Positions 7,856-15,508 of a DNA stretch of 64,000 bases are shown piece by piece. How positions within the stretch are numbered: the stretch's first letter is position 1; every line of letters begins with the position of its first letter. The stretch lies in the NCBI GenBank assembly GCA_902810075.1, contig LR778135.1:1612001-1676000 (forward strand). The letters are read 5' to 3'. A program made the position numbers and the translations under genes. Below the pieces are notes generated by a model. That model worked only from the letters and a program-made list of their open reading frames with translations. It ran no database searches and had not been told where the DNA came from. This DNA is from Ruminococcaceae bacterium BL-6 (GTDB lineage Bacteria; Bacillota; Clostridia; Oscillospirales; Acutalibacteraceae).

Positions 7856-7882
7856 GGAAGTCGGACATTTTGTCCGACTTCC
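7856..7882 (-). terminator. GGACA palindrome copy 4, terminator of the type III toxin gene
   Basis: 12-bp arms GGAAGTCGGACA and complement; on the minus strand the stem is followed by TTTTTT. It lies 45 bp beyond the toxin stop codon. Confidence 0.8.
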
Positions 7883-7906
7883 AGCACATTAACAAATCTT
7901 GGGGTT

Positions 7907-7927
7907 ACTCGGACATTTTGTCCTAGT
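7907..7927. repeat. GGACA palindrome copy 5 (one mismatch)
   Basis: ACTCGGACA, TTT, TGTCCTAGT; the C-T mismatch in the stem makes this a degenerate copy. It abuts the stop codon of the toxin gene, so two copies sit in tandem after this gene. Confidence 0.85.
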
Positions 7928-8499
7928 TAGCGCTCAGGATCGTTATTTTTCTCTTTATTTTTCCCCTTAGCTCTATGAAGACTAACGAGCAGATCGTTAT
8001 ATGGGGTTCTTTCTTTCTGGAAAGTCTTCATTTCTTCAATAAGGTAATTTCTAATTCTCGTGATATGCTGCTCATATTTATTCGGGTGAATAGATTCATC
8101 AAACAAAATTCGGGACAGTTTCCCTCTGATTGCTTCAATTTCTCGCTTATCTCTTAATACCAGATGTTTCCCCTGGGATATGTATTCACCGTCAATATAT
8201 TTTTCTGTAACTGGAAAACAGTTGCTGACCTTAAACAAGGCCGGCCGGTCCGTGTGCCCGATATGATAATAGCAGCTGCGGATGCCTGGCTCATGGCACC
8301 ACTTTTTAATCTTATCAATCTGGCTTTGAGATCGATGTGCTAAATTGCTCGTCGGTATCGCCCAATAAAGATAGGGGATATAGGCGTCCTGCATACAGCA
8401 TAAAACCGGGCGCTGCTTCCGGTCTGAATATCTCCCGCCAAGGCGGTTGACAAGATCAAAAAATTCGGGCTTTATTTTATAAAATCCATTCTCTTTCAT
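7927..8499 (-). CDS. Type III toxin-antitoxin endoribonuclease toxin (ToxN/CptN/TenpN-like)
   Basis: 190 residues. The opening FYKIKPEFFDLVNRLGG, the strand PVLCCMQDAYIPYLYWAIPTS, a later SCYYHIGHTDRPALFKVSNCFPV and a helical end are in keeping with the ToxN/AbiQ superfamily of small RNases inhibited by a pseudoknotted RNA. The family call is helped mainly by context: directly upstream on the same strand are a hairpin terminator, three tandem 41-42 nt repeats and a sigma-A promoter, the standard type III order. AAGGAGC precedes the ATG. Such systems give plasmid or ICE maintenance and often phage abortive infection. A structural search would settle the subfamily. Confidence 0.78.
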   Translation of the reverse strand: MKENGFYKIKPEFFDLVNRLGGRYSDRKQRPVLCCMQDAYIPYLYWAIPTSNLAHRSQSQIDKIKKWCHEPGIRSCYYHIGHTDRPALFKVSNCFPVTEKYIDGEYISQGKHLVLRDKREIEAIRGKLSRILFDESIHPNKYEQHITRIRNYLIEEMKTFQKERTPYNDLLVSLHRAKGKNKEKNNDPER

Positions 8500-8510
8500 T
8501 TTAGCTCCTT

Positions 8511-8549
8511 AAAAAAGGAATCCCCCTGCCATAACAGCAGAGGGATTCC
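8511..8549 (-). terminator. Terminator between antitoxin repeats and toxin gene
   Basis: 13-bp stem 8517-8529 with 8537-8549 (one mismatch), 7-nt loop, followed on the minus strand by TTTTTT (8516-8511). In type III systems this leaky terminator sets the ratio of antitoxin RNA to toxin mRNA. Confidence 0.9.
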
Positions 8550-8555
8550 CGTTCT

Positions 8556-8680
8556 TCAAACCGGCAATTTATCGCGCCGCCCGGTAAGCGCATTCAGTCA
8601 AACCGTCAATTTATCACGCAGACGGTAAGCGTATTGAATCAAACCGGCAATTTATCGCGCCGCTCGGTAAGCGCATTCAG
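8556..8680 (-). ncRNA. Type III antitoxin RNA: three 41-42 nt pseudoknot repeats (array A)
   Basis: Units are 8556-8597, 8598-8638 and 8639-8680. On the minus strand each can form an H-type pseudoknot in the order a, b, a', b'. In the middle unit a is ACGC with a' GCGT, and b is ACCGTC with b' GACGGT. In the first unit they become GCGC/GCGC and ACCGG/CCGGT. Base changes on both sides of each stem preserve pairing, which supports a selected RNA structure. It should be processed by, and inhibit, the toxin encoded downstream. Confidence 0.85.
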
Positions 8681-8709
8681 CATGGACAGTTGATCCGTCC
8701 TGCATTATT

Positions 8710-8738
8710 ATTTTACACTCGGCTTGAAAATATGTCAA
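8710..8738 (-). promoter_or_regulatory. Promoter of the type III TA module
   Basis: On the minus strand TTGACA (8738-8733), a 17-bp spacer and TAAAAT (8715-8710). Transcription would start near 8703, just before the first repeat unit. Confidence 0.8.
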
Positions 8739-8754
8739 TATCCATCTTCCCCCC

Positions 8755-8785
8755 AAAAAATAAGGTGGAGGCCTTTGTTCCACCT
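8755..8785 (-). terminator. Terminator of the second RNA unit (arrays C and B)
   Basis: Minus-strand stem AGGTGGA/TCCACCT (8785-8779 with 8769-8763) followed by TTATTTTTT. It separates arrays C and B from the promoter of array A. Confidence 0.85.
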
Positions 8786-8787
8786 CG

Positions 8788-8895
8788 CATTAAAGGCCAC
8801 AATCAAGGCTGTGGCGCACCTTTCATTAAGGGCCAATTTCAGGTTATGGCATCCCTGACATTAAGGGACCGCATTTAAGGCTGTGGTACACCTTT
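8788..8895 (-). ncRNA. Second tandem repeat array (B): three 35-37 nt pseudoknot-forming units
   Basis: Units 8788-8823, 8824-8858 and 8859-8895 each start CATTAA on the plus strand. Read on the minus strand, the unit at 8788 has a AAGG, b CCACA, a' CCTT, b' TGTGG; the unit at 8824 has TCAGG, GCCA, CCTGA, TGGC in the same a-b-a'-b' order. Both stems covary, the signature of H-type pseudoknots like the roughly 36-nt ToxI repeats. No toxin gene follows this array directly: the next feature is a terminator and then the promoter of array A. Confidence 0.75.
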
Positions 8896-8904
8896 CATTA
8901 AAAT

Positions 8905-8995
8905 TTTTCGAGCCGGACATTTATCAGTCGCTGCCGGTACGCGGCAATATTTTCGAGCCGGACTTTTCTTAGTCGCTGCCGGTACGCGAACAATA
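8905..8995 (-). ncRNA. Third repeat array (C): two 45-46 nt structured units
   Basis: Units 8905-8949 and 8950-8995 are near-identical copies. On the minus strand each has AGCGAC with GTC, a two-base bulge and GCT, giving a bulged stem-loop; the loop and flank bases differ between copies. I could not draw a clear pseudoknot. It is the first segment of the transcript that continues into array B. Confidence 0.6.
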
Positions 8996-9013
8996 TTTTC
9001 TCATGATATATTT

Positions 9014-9042
9014 ATTTTACTCAACTTTTCAGATTTCGTCAA
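9014..9042 (-). promoter_or_regulatory. Promoter of the orphan RNA unit
   Basis: Minus-strand TTGACG (9042-9037), 17-bp spacer, TAAAAT (9019-9014). Same -10 and spacing as the type III promoter at 8710-8738. The transcript would run from about 9006 through arrays C and B to the terminator at 8755, roughly 250 nt. Confidence 0.75.
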
Positions 9043-9187
9043 CTCCTTTGCAGCAATTAAAGAAAGAATGCGGAATTTTCTGATAAAAGCGCCTTTTATC
9101 TCCGTTTTCTCCTATCTATAAACTATAATCTAAGTTTACCTAGAGTATATAATTTATTCTTTCTTAATTGCACGTACCCAGGTGGGT

Positions 9188-10021
9188 CTAGGAGGTATTA
9201 GGGGATTTTTGACCTACCCCCGCAGACATAAAAGGAAGGCAAAAAATCTGCCAGACCTGCCAGGCAAAGCAGGAAGAAAAAATGCGGATCGCTTTCGCGG
9301 TTCTTTTCCGGGAGCTGAAAAATCTCTTTAGCGTGGTTGAAATCCTTTTTCTGAGCCTCCTAAAAGCTTGCAGCAGCCTATGGCGCTCATAGGGTGAGTA
9401 CAGACGGTAGCGGTTATTTCCAAAATCGCCTTGACCGGAAATATACTGCTCCTTCCGGATAAATAATTTCTGAACAAGTTGCTTGATGCTTTTGCGGACA
9501 GTATTTTTTGACAGATTCAGCGCGAAGCACATTTTGGATATGGAAGGACAAGCAAACAGTGGATTTTCCGAATTGCGGCACCGGTTAAGGTACAGTAAGA
9601 CACACATTTCAGGAACACTCATTTTATGCCTGAGGTAATCCTTATCAAACATAAAGAAGCCGCCGTCCAAGTGGAAAATGGCCTGGTACCCGTTCGCCGC
9701 ATAGTGTCCCCACTGATTAAACCTGTGACACTTTTTTATCAGGCCGCTGGCAGACAGACGGTCAACAGAGGCGCGGATCGTTTTGAGGTCCTTGATCCCA
9801 CAATGAGCCGCAATCGTCTTACACTTCCGGATAATCCGCTTTTGATTGAAAAAGCCGCCGCAAGACAGGAAATATACATAGACACAGAAGTCCACAGGCT
9901 CAAGATTGTAATATTTGATCTTCTGTTTTGCTGTTTTATGTCCGGATCCGGCATTGCAGGAGCGTTCATATCCGGCTTCATAGAAATCAAACAGGATATT
10001 CGGAATTTTAATAAAACTCAT
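9188..10021 (-). CDS. Helix-turn-helix protein, possible replication initiator
   Basis: ATG 10021 has AAAGGG 9 bp upstream; a TTG at 10039 is an alternative. About 277 residues. The protein begins FIKIPNILFDFYEAGY and has two segments like winged-helix modules: KTIAAHCGIKDLKTIRASVDRLSASGLIKK and SISKMCFALNLSKNTVRKSIKQLVQK. This resembles the replication-initiator-like HTH proteins common in Firmicutes plasmids and ICEs. The C-terminal 60 residues are Arg-rich then hydrophobic. A second protein of similar type is encoded at 42380-43393. Confidence 0.6.
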   Translation of the reverse strand: MSFIKIPNILFDFYEAGYERSCNAGSGHKTAKQKIKYYNLEPVDFCVYVYFLSCGGFFNQKRIIRKCKTIAAHCGIKDLKTIRASVDRLSASGLIKKCHRFNQWGHYAANGYQAIFHLDGGFFMFDKDYLRHKMSVPEMCVLLYLNRCRNSENPLFACPSISKMCFALNLSKNTVRKSIKQLVQKLFIRKEQYISGQGDFGNNRYRLYSPYERHRLLQAFRRLRKRISTTLKRFFSSRKRTAKAIRIFSSCFAWQVWQIFCLPFMSAGVGQKSPNTS

Positions 10022-10040
10022 ACCTGATTGCCCTTTCAAT

Positions 10041-10085
10041 AAAAAAAGCCGCTATCCGGTGTAATACAGCACCAAATAACAGCTT
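10041..10085 (-). terminator. Terminator of the ankyrin gene
   Basis: Minus-strand stem AAGC/GCTT, then GTTAT/ATAGC and GGTG/CACC with wobble pairs, loop of about 8 nt, followed by TTTTTTT. Lies 20 bp past the ankyrin stop. Confidence 0.8.
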
Positions 10086-10104
10086 TCAGATTTATTTAAA
10101 ATTT

Positions 10105-11112
10105 TTATCGTGCCTTTGACAGAAGGGATTCTTTCTGTGCGGGCGTGATATAATCGAGGACGGTCTTAGCGGCCTTATTCCTTTTTGCAATATCGGGATG
10201 CGCCTTTGCCAGTAATTTATAGATGTTCATGTGAAAGCGTCCTTTTTTCGCACAATATAAAAGCGGCGTATTGCCTGCATGGTTGCTTCTATTTACATCC
10301 GCCCCGCGTTCTACCAAAAGCTCTACCATTTTCATGTTATGGGATTCGCACGCCAGATGCAAAGGGGTATTCCCTGCGGAATCCGCCTCATTGATTGAAA
10401 GGCCCTGTTTAAGCAAAAAATCCGCTACTTTGTAGGAAGGCCCCTGTACCGTACATGCCGCATGAAGCAGGGTACGTCCGGCATTATCCCGGTAACTGAG
10501 ATCAGCTCCGTTCTTGAGAAGAAATTTTACAGGATTGATATTGTTTCCAGTACAGCTGAAAAACAAGGCGTCATTGATAGGGAATGGCTGCGACTGCAGA
10601 CGCAGCATTTTCGTAAGGATCTGTTTATTGTAATATTTGCAAGCTGCCTGCGCAGGGGTAAATCCATTTAATTTGACGGAAATGTCAGCTCCGCGGTCAA
10701 GAAGCAGCAAAGCGCTTTTAGTGGATTGTGTTTTACATGCAATGTGTAAGGCGGTCCCATACTGATTGCAGTAATTGATGTCCACACGGTCTGCAATTTC
10801 TTCGAGTACCTGTACCATGTTTGATAAAGCAGCCATCTGAAGAATGCTTGTCTTTTCAGAATCAAAAATATTAATATTAGCGCCGGCCCGGATCAAGGTC
10901 AGCGCGGCACTTTCATTTCCCGTAAGGCAGGCGTGCTGCAAAGCAGTAATCCGGCCCGGTTCATATCGGTAATCATAGAAAGCACTGAATTTGCAGTCGG
11001 CAAAAAACTCACCATCATACAGCTCTTTCTTGTCTATGTTACATTTTTTCTTTAGAGCGTTTTGTACTTCTGCCGCGCTGCTGCTAAACAATAGATTTTG
11101 TGATTGATGCAT
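10105..11112 (-). CDS. Ankyrin-repeat protein
   Basis: ATG 11112 with AGGGGTG upstream gives 335 residues; the longer frame to 11433 runs into topB and lacks protein-like content. About seven ankyrin repeats follow an N-terminal region, for example TALQHACLTGNESAALTLIRAGANIN, YGTALHIACKTQSTKSALLLLDRGADI, GRTLLHAACTV and NTPLHLACESHNMKMVELLVERGADVN (shown only in part). Ankyrin repeats bind proteins and are uncommon in bacterial conjugative elements, so the partner is unknown. It starts 50 bp after topB on the same strand and ends with its own terminator. Confidence 0.85.
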   Translation of the reverse strand: MHQSQNLLFSSSAAEVQNALKKKCNIDKKELYDGEFFADCKFSAFYDYRYEPGRITALQHACLTGNESAALTLIRAGANINIFDSEKTSILQMAALSNMVQVLEEIADRVDINYCNQYGTALHIACKTQSTKSALLLLDRGADISVKLNGFTPAQAACKYYNKQILTKMLRLQSQPFPINDALFFSCTGNNINPVKFLLKNGADLSYRDNAGRTLLHAACTVQGPSYKVADFLLKQGLSINEADSAGNTPLHLACESHNMKMVELLVERGADVNRSNHAGNTPLLYCAKKGRFHMNIYKLLAKAHPDIAKRNKAAKTVLDYITPAQKESLLSKAR

Positions 11113-11161
11113 CTGTTTCACCCCTGATTTTGATATTATCACAAAAGTGTTGTGGTCACAA

Positions 11162-13294
11162 TCATCCTTTCTTCTGTGGGAACTCCAATTTGAAACTCGG
11201 GTACCCATTTTTGCCATTTTTGATCTCCATGATAAAGTCGGCCGTATATGTTCCGGTCCCCTTCTTATTTTTGATGCCGGTGACGCGGCAGCGGCGATCT
11301 GCAGACAGGAGAGCCTTCGCACAGGATTTCGTGATGGATTTTCCAAAGGCCGCAAAAAATTTATTGTTTTTCCATAGGGCAAATTTGCATCCGTCCCGGT
11401 ATCCGCTGCAGCTGAAAGCGTTCTTGTTCTCATAGACCGGTTTGCCGCACAGAGGGCAAGCCCCGATCTTTTCCCGGCCGGAAGAGCCGGGATCCAGATG
11501 TACCTTTGAATAATCCGCCTGCAGGTGCTGTTTGAAGGAATCCAGCACGGAGGATGTCATATCCTGAACAGTCGCGCGGCCGGCTTTGATGTCCTCCTGA
11601 ATAGACCACCAGAGGGCCGTCATATCCGCTTTTTTGATATCGTCCGGCAGCAGGTTGTAAAAGTCCCGTCCAAGCTGTGTCGAAAGAAGGTATTTTCCTT
11701 CCTCCCTGACATAGCCCCGCTTTAGCAGGGTTTCAATGATCTTGTCGCGGGTGGCCGGGGTGCCGATGCTGCCGTTCTCGCCCTTTTTCCCTTTGTCTTT
11801 TTCCTTTAACAGCTTTTTAATTTTCTCATCCGCAACATATTTTGAAATGCTGGTCATATCGGTAATCAGCGTCGCCTGTGTATACCTCTTCGGGGGAACC
11901 GTGTGTTTCTCCAAAATCTCGCTTTCCAGCAGTTCACAGGAATGGATTCCGGCCGGAAGGTTGCTGAGTGATGTCTTTTTCTTTTGTGCGGCCGGATAAA
12001 AGGCGCTGAAACCAGGATCCAGCAGATCATAAGATTCCCCTTCAAGGATCCCTCCCGTGACCGGGTCGTCGATCCTGGTGATTTCGTACAAAACAGGGGG
12101 AAGAAATTGAATGATGTACCGTTTTGCGATTTCAAGGTACACAGCCCTGGTGTCATTGTCCAGCTTTGAAAGATCGAATTCCGCGTTTGTGGGGATGATG
12201 GCATGATGGGCCGTAACATTCGCGTCATTGAAGCAGTCGGATTTGATGCTGTAATCAACAGGAATGTCCAGCTGCAGCCTTTGGAGAAGCCCTCCGACGA
12301 GTTGGGGGGCCTCATTGTAATGCTCTTCTTTTAGATATTGGCAGTCGCTGCGATTGTAGGTGATGGCTCTGTACTGATCTCGAAGGAGCTGCGTGATCTC
12401 TAAGGTCCGGCTCACGGACAGATTGTATTTCTGGTTCATAAACGCTTGCAGTTTCACCAGGTTAAAGGGAAGGGGAGGCTTTATGACCGCTTTTCTTTTC
12501 GTAACTGTTCCCTCGGTTACATCCGGGATCCCAGCTTGAACCTGTTCCATGACGCTCCTGTCGGTGATGTATTTTCCGCCATCCAAAAGTTCCTGTCCCG
12601 GCTTAAAATTCAGGGCGATGGTTTCCCCGCCAGCTCGCACGGATGCCGTAAGCTCAAAATATGTCTGCTGAACATGGTGTTCGATTTGATAATCCCGGTT
12701 CACAACAAGGCCGAGGGTAGGGGTCTGCACACGGCCGACAGACAGCCCCTTCCTGTGAAGGGACAGGCCAAAGAGGCGGCTGTAATTGACACCAACAATT
12801 AAATCACTGACCGCCCGCGCATAGGCGGCGCTTCCAATGGATGTAAATCCAGCATTTGGTTTCAGGTCCCGGAAGCTTTTCTGAATTTCCGAGGGGGTGT
12901 TGTCATTGATAAGGACGCGGTAAACCGGATGCGTGTTGCGGCTGTATTCCAGAATTTCATCAATGAGGAATTGCCCTTCATCGTCGGGATCCCCCGCGTG
13001 AATGATTTCATCCGCCCCGGCAATCAGGCTTTCGATCTGCTGCAATCGCTTCTCTTTCCCTTTGCTGGGGACAAGCTGCCAGTGCTCAAAATAAATCGGA
13101 AGGTCCTGCAGGTTCCAGGCCGCATACTTTTCATCGTACTGCTCCGGCTGCTTTAGGCCCATTAAATGGCCGTAAGCCCAAATGACGGTGTAATCCTTAC
13201 CTGCAATTACCCCGTTGTGTTCCTGTCCATTTAAATTTAAAGCCTGGGCTATGGCACGGCCAAGCTCAGGCTTTTCTGCGATTATTAATTTCAT
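11162..13294 (-). CDS. topB: DNA topoisomerase III (type IA)
   Basis: 710 residues. The N-terminal TOPRIM domain has the acidic set E7 and DPDDEG (102-107). The strand-passage domain carries SVGRVQTPTLGL (185-196) and the nucleophile Y313 in AITYNRSD. A C-terminal zinc finger of two cysteine pairs lies near residues 640-665 (CPLCGKPV onward). Mobile elements in Firmicutes often carry such a topoisomerase to resolve DNA during transfer or replication. Its start lies 29 bp inside the preceding methyltransferase gene. Confidence 0.95.
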   Translation of the reverse strand: MKLIIAEKPELGRAIAQALNLNGQEHNGVIAGKDYTVIWAYGHLMGLKQPEQYDEKYAAWNLQDLPIYFEHWQLVPSKGKEKRLQQIESLIAGADEIIHAGDPDDEGQFLIDEILEYSRNTHPVYRVLINDNTPSEIQKSFRDLKPNAGFTSIGSAAYARAVSDLIVGVNYSRLFGLSLHRKGLSVGRVQTPTLGLVVNRDYQIEHHVQQTYFELTASVRAGGETIALNFKPGQELLDGGKYITDRSVMEQVQAGIPDVTEGTVTKRKAVIKPPLPFNLVKLQAFMNQKYNLSVSRTLEITQLLRDQYRAITYNRSDCQYLKEEHYNEAPQLVGGLLQRLQLDIPVDYSIKSDCFNDANVTAHHAIIPTNAEFDLSKLDNDTRAVYLEIAKRYIIQFLPPVLYEITRIDDPVTGGILEGESYDLLDPGFSAFYPAAQKKKTSLSNLPAGIHSCELLESEILEKHTVPPKRYTQATLITDMTSISKYVADEKIKKLLKEKDKGKKGENGSIGTPATRDKIIETLLKRGYVREEGKYLLSTQLGRDFYNLLPDDIKKADMTALWWSIQEDIKAGRATVQDMTSSVLDSFKQHLQADYSKVHLDPGSSGREKIGACPLCGKPVYENKNAFSCSGYRDGCKFALWKNNKFFAAFGKSITKSCAKALLSADRRCRVTGIKNKKGTGTYTADFIMEIKNGKNGYPSFKLEFPQKKG

Positions 13295-14014
13295 TTTGCA
13301 CCTCGTAATTTATAAAAAATGATTGTTGTGCCTTTACTGCTTCAAGGCGCTCGTTTGCTAAGTGATAGTAATCAGAATCAATTTCAAAGCCGATGTAATC
13401 AAAGTTCATGAGATAGAAAGCAATTAAATCCGATGCGCTTCCAACATGTGTACTAAGTAATTTCCAGCCGCTTTTCGCGTATTTCTTTAATTGCCAGATG
13501 TACAGAGGAACGGGCTTTTGGCACGGATGAATCCGCTGTTCGTTCAGCGACTTATTACCTCGCTGAATCCAGCCTTCCTTGATGCTTTTTCCTTGAAACA
13601 TTCCGCGCCACATGAAACGGAATAAGTCAACCCTGGAAGTAAGAGAATTGTAAGCTATTTCACAATCAGACTGATCGGAACCGTCGTTGCATTTGTCCCA
13701 AATTATTCGGCCTGGGCCGAAGTTGTCAGAATAGTAATTACAGCCCCATATAATTTGATTTTTTGAAACGCGGAATAGTTCATCAAAGTACACCTTGTCC
13801 GCCGGCTTTTTGTCCAGGCTTTTTTACGATAGCCTCCATCGGGAACGTAGATTTTCGAACCGTTTTTCTGCCTGACCCACCCGCTTCGGTTTCGTCCCCC
13901 ATGTTCTTTCCTGCCATACTCGGGATCAACAATAGCCAAGTCAAAATACTTGTCTGAAAACTGCCGCATACCTTCCATGCAATTCATGTTGTAAAATTCA
14001 TTTAACGCCAGCAC
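13266..14014 (-). pseudogene. DNA adenine methyltransferase (N6/N4 type), broken by a frameshift
   Basis: Two overlapping frames cover one protein. The first has FYNMNCMEGMRQFSDKYFDLAIVDPEYG, the site of the D-P-P-Y motif but reading DPEYG. The second has YFDELFRVSKNQIIWG and, near its end, IHPCQKPVPLYIWQLK, then a GSASDLIAF motif I. They would join in frame if one G is restored in GCCTGGACAAAAAG at about 13822. The change of the second proline and the frameshift both suggest loss of activity, unless the frameshift is a sequencing error. Start GTG 14014 is a guess; a downstream ATG at 13987 is also possible. Confidence 0.75.
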
Positions 14015-14022
14015 AGGCTTTT

Positions 14023-14457
14023 TTAAAATCCTCTCACGATTAATTTTAAAATCTCTTGGTTTATCAGTACCTTTCGCTGCGCATACGGCTGATGCAGGAT
14101 CTTCCAACGGCCGCCCTTCTCAACGCCGATCACGCCAATATATCGTTTTTCTTTCAAATAGGGCAGATACTTATTTTGAATCAAATCTTCCTTATCCGCT
14201 GGTATGACAACAAAGCTCTTCGACACAAACGGAAGGTTCGCCTCCGCTTGGGCGAAAGCTTTTTTCATGTTGTCCAGTTTGAATTCAAAGGAGCAGATTT
14301 CATATTCGCCTCCGTATTCCTCAATGGTCAGAAGATCGACGCCGCCCTCGCGGGCCGCGCATTCAAACTGATATTTTAAGACAGACTTCCGATCCTTATA
14401 ATGATCCCAAAATGCTTTTTTCAGATCCTTTTCATAAAGGAACAAAACAAACACCAC
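14023..14457 (-). CDS. PD-(D/E)XK-like nuclease-fold protein, unrecognised family
   Basis: 144 residues, GTG at 14457; a TTG at 14445 is better spaced from AGGTGG. The segment GGVDLLTIEE followed about ten residues later by ICSFEFKLD has the D...(E)xK spacing of PD-(D/E)XK enzymes, and a helix with a QAEANLPF motif follows. The call is from pattern only. It sits immediately upstream of the broken methyltransferase, an order seen in restriction-modification pairs, so it could be the nuclease partner. It may instead be a DNA-repair or conjugation-linked protein. Confidence 0.5.
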   Translation of the reverse strand: MVFVLFLYEKDLKKAFWDHYKDRKSVLKYQFECAAREGGVDLLTIEEYGGEYEICSFEFKLDNMKKAFAQAEANLPFVSKSFVVIPADKEDLIQNKYLPYLKEKRYIGVIGVEKGGRWKILHQPYAQRKVLINQEILKLIVRGF

Positions 14458-14468
14458 CTAGTTAAATT

Positions 14469-15500
14469 TTATCCCGCGCCCAAAAGCGGCGCGGGGTTGA
14501 CAGCCTGGTTGTTTACCCGAAGCTCAAAGTGGCAGTGGGGGCCGGTTGAATCCCCCGTGCTGCCGACTAAGGCAATCACCTGCCCTTTCTTCACGGATCC
14601 ACCAGCCTGTACCAGGAGCTGGCTGCAGTGGGCGTAGAGGGTGCTGTATGTGTTGTCGTGCCGGATCAGGATCACATTCCCGTATCCCCGGAACCCGTTG
14701 CCCGATTTTCCCATACCGCTGAATTCGACAGTGCCGGAGGCGGAAGCATAAATTTTTGTTCCCGTTGGCGCGGCAAAATCAATGCCCTTGTGCATTTCCC
14801 CGCCGTCCATTCCGTAGCCTCTTGAAATATGGTAGGTGCCAACTGCCAGCGGGTAAGCGAAAGCTCCGCTTCCGCCTCCGATGGTCGAGTAATAGCGCAG
14901 CACATGAGGAACATAATTGACATCACCATAGCCGGTCAAGCCCATTTCCTGTATCTTCATCTGCGAAAACTCGACCGCGTTTCCAGCGGAATATCCGCCG
15001 TGCGCCAGCGCCCAGGATATGTACCCGCCGCCGAAATTATACCCCTGCAGCGCAAGGCTGATCCCCGGAATATCCTGTGGTGACTGTGCCTTTGATGCGC
15101 GAAGGCAGCTCGCAAAATACATGATGCCGACACGGACGGAGTAATCCGGATCGGAAATCGAATTCGGGCTGTGCGGATATTTCACATTCAAAGGGCACTC
15201 CGAACATTGCATGGGATCGCTCCCGGCCCCGCCGCTTTCCTGCTGCATGATCGCAAGGATCAGATCCGCGTATCCAGAGACCCCATATTCCTCACAATAT
15301 TTTTCTGCCACCGGCCGGTACGCCAATACTGCATCGGACAGAGCGCCGCCGCCCCCGTTATATTGACCCTGGGATTGTCCAGCGCCGAAGGCGGCCCCTA
15401 TCATGGCGGTTAAAATAATCAAGGCAGTGATAATCACTGCCAGCGGAACAAAAAGGATCCCGGAGCCGATTCCGACAAGACGTAAAATCCGTTTGTGCAT
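14469..15500 (-). CDS. Bifunctional peptidoglycan hydrolase: lysozyme-like plus M23 endopeptidase
   Basis: 343 residues. A single membrane helix at about 12-37 anchors it. Residues 55-205 form a CwlT/SLT-like lysozyme domain with the putative catalytic glutamate E88 in MQQESGG and a later QGYNFGGGY. Residues 235-335 form an M23 (LytM) domain with HKGIDF and the HCHFEL zinc motif. This is the VirB1/CwlT-type enzyme that opens the wall for the mating channel in Gram-positive conjugative elements. It is followed on the same strand by the nuclease-like gene. Confidence 0.92.
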   Translation of the reverse strand: MHKRILRLVGIGSGILFVPLAVIITALIILTAMIGAAFGAGQSQGQYNGGGGALSDAVLAYRPVAEKYCEEYGVSGYADLILAIMQQESGGAGSDPMQCSECPLNVKYPHSPNSISDPDYSVRVGIMYFASCLRASKAQSPQDIPGISLALQGYNFGGGYISWALAHGGYSAGNAVEFSQMKIQEMGLTGYGDVNYVPHVLRYYSTIGGGSGAFAYPLAVGTYHISRGYGMDGGEMHKGIDFAAPTGTKIYASASGTVEFSGMGKSGNGFRGYGNVILIRHDNTYSTLYAHCSQLLVQAGGSVKKGQVIALVGSTGDSTGPHCHFELRVNNQAVNPAPLLGAG

Positions 15501-15508
15501 ATCACCAC

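Noticed and set aside
8556..8995. CRISPR array
   Set aside because: Repeats are tandem with no spacers, three families are present, and there are no cas genes. The promoter-repeat-terminator-toxin order fits type III TA RNA.
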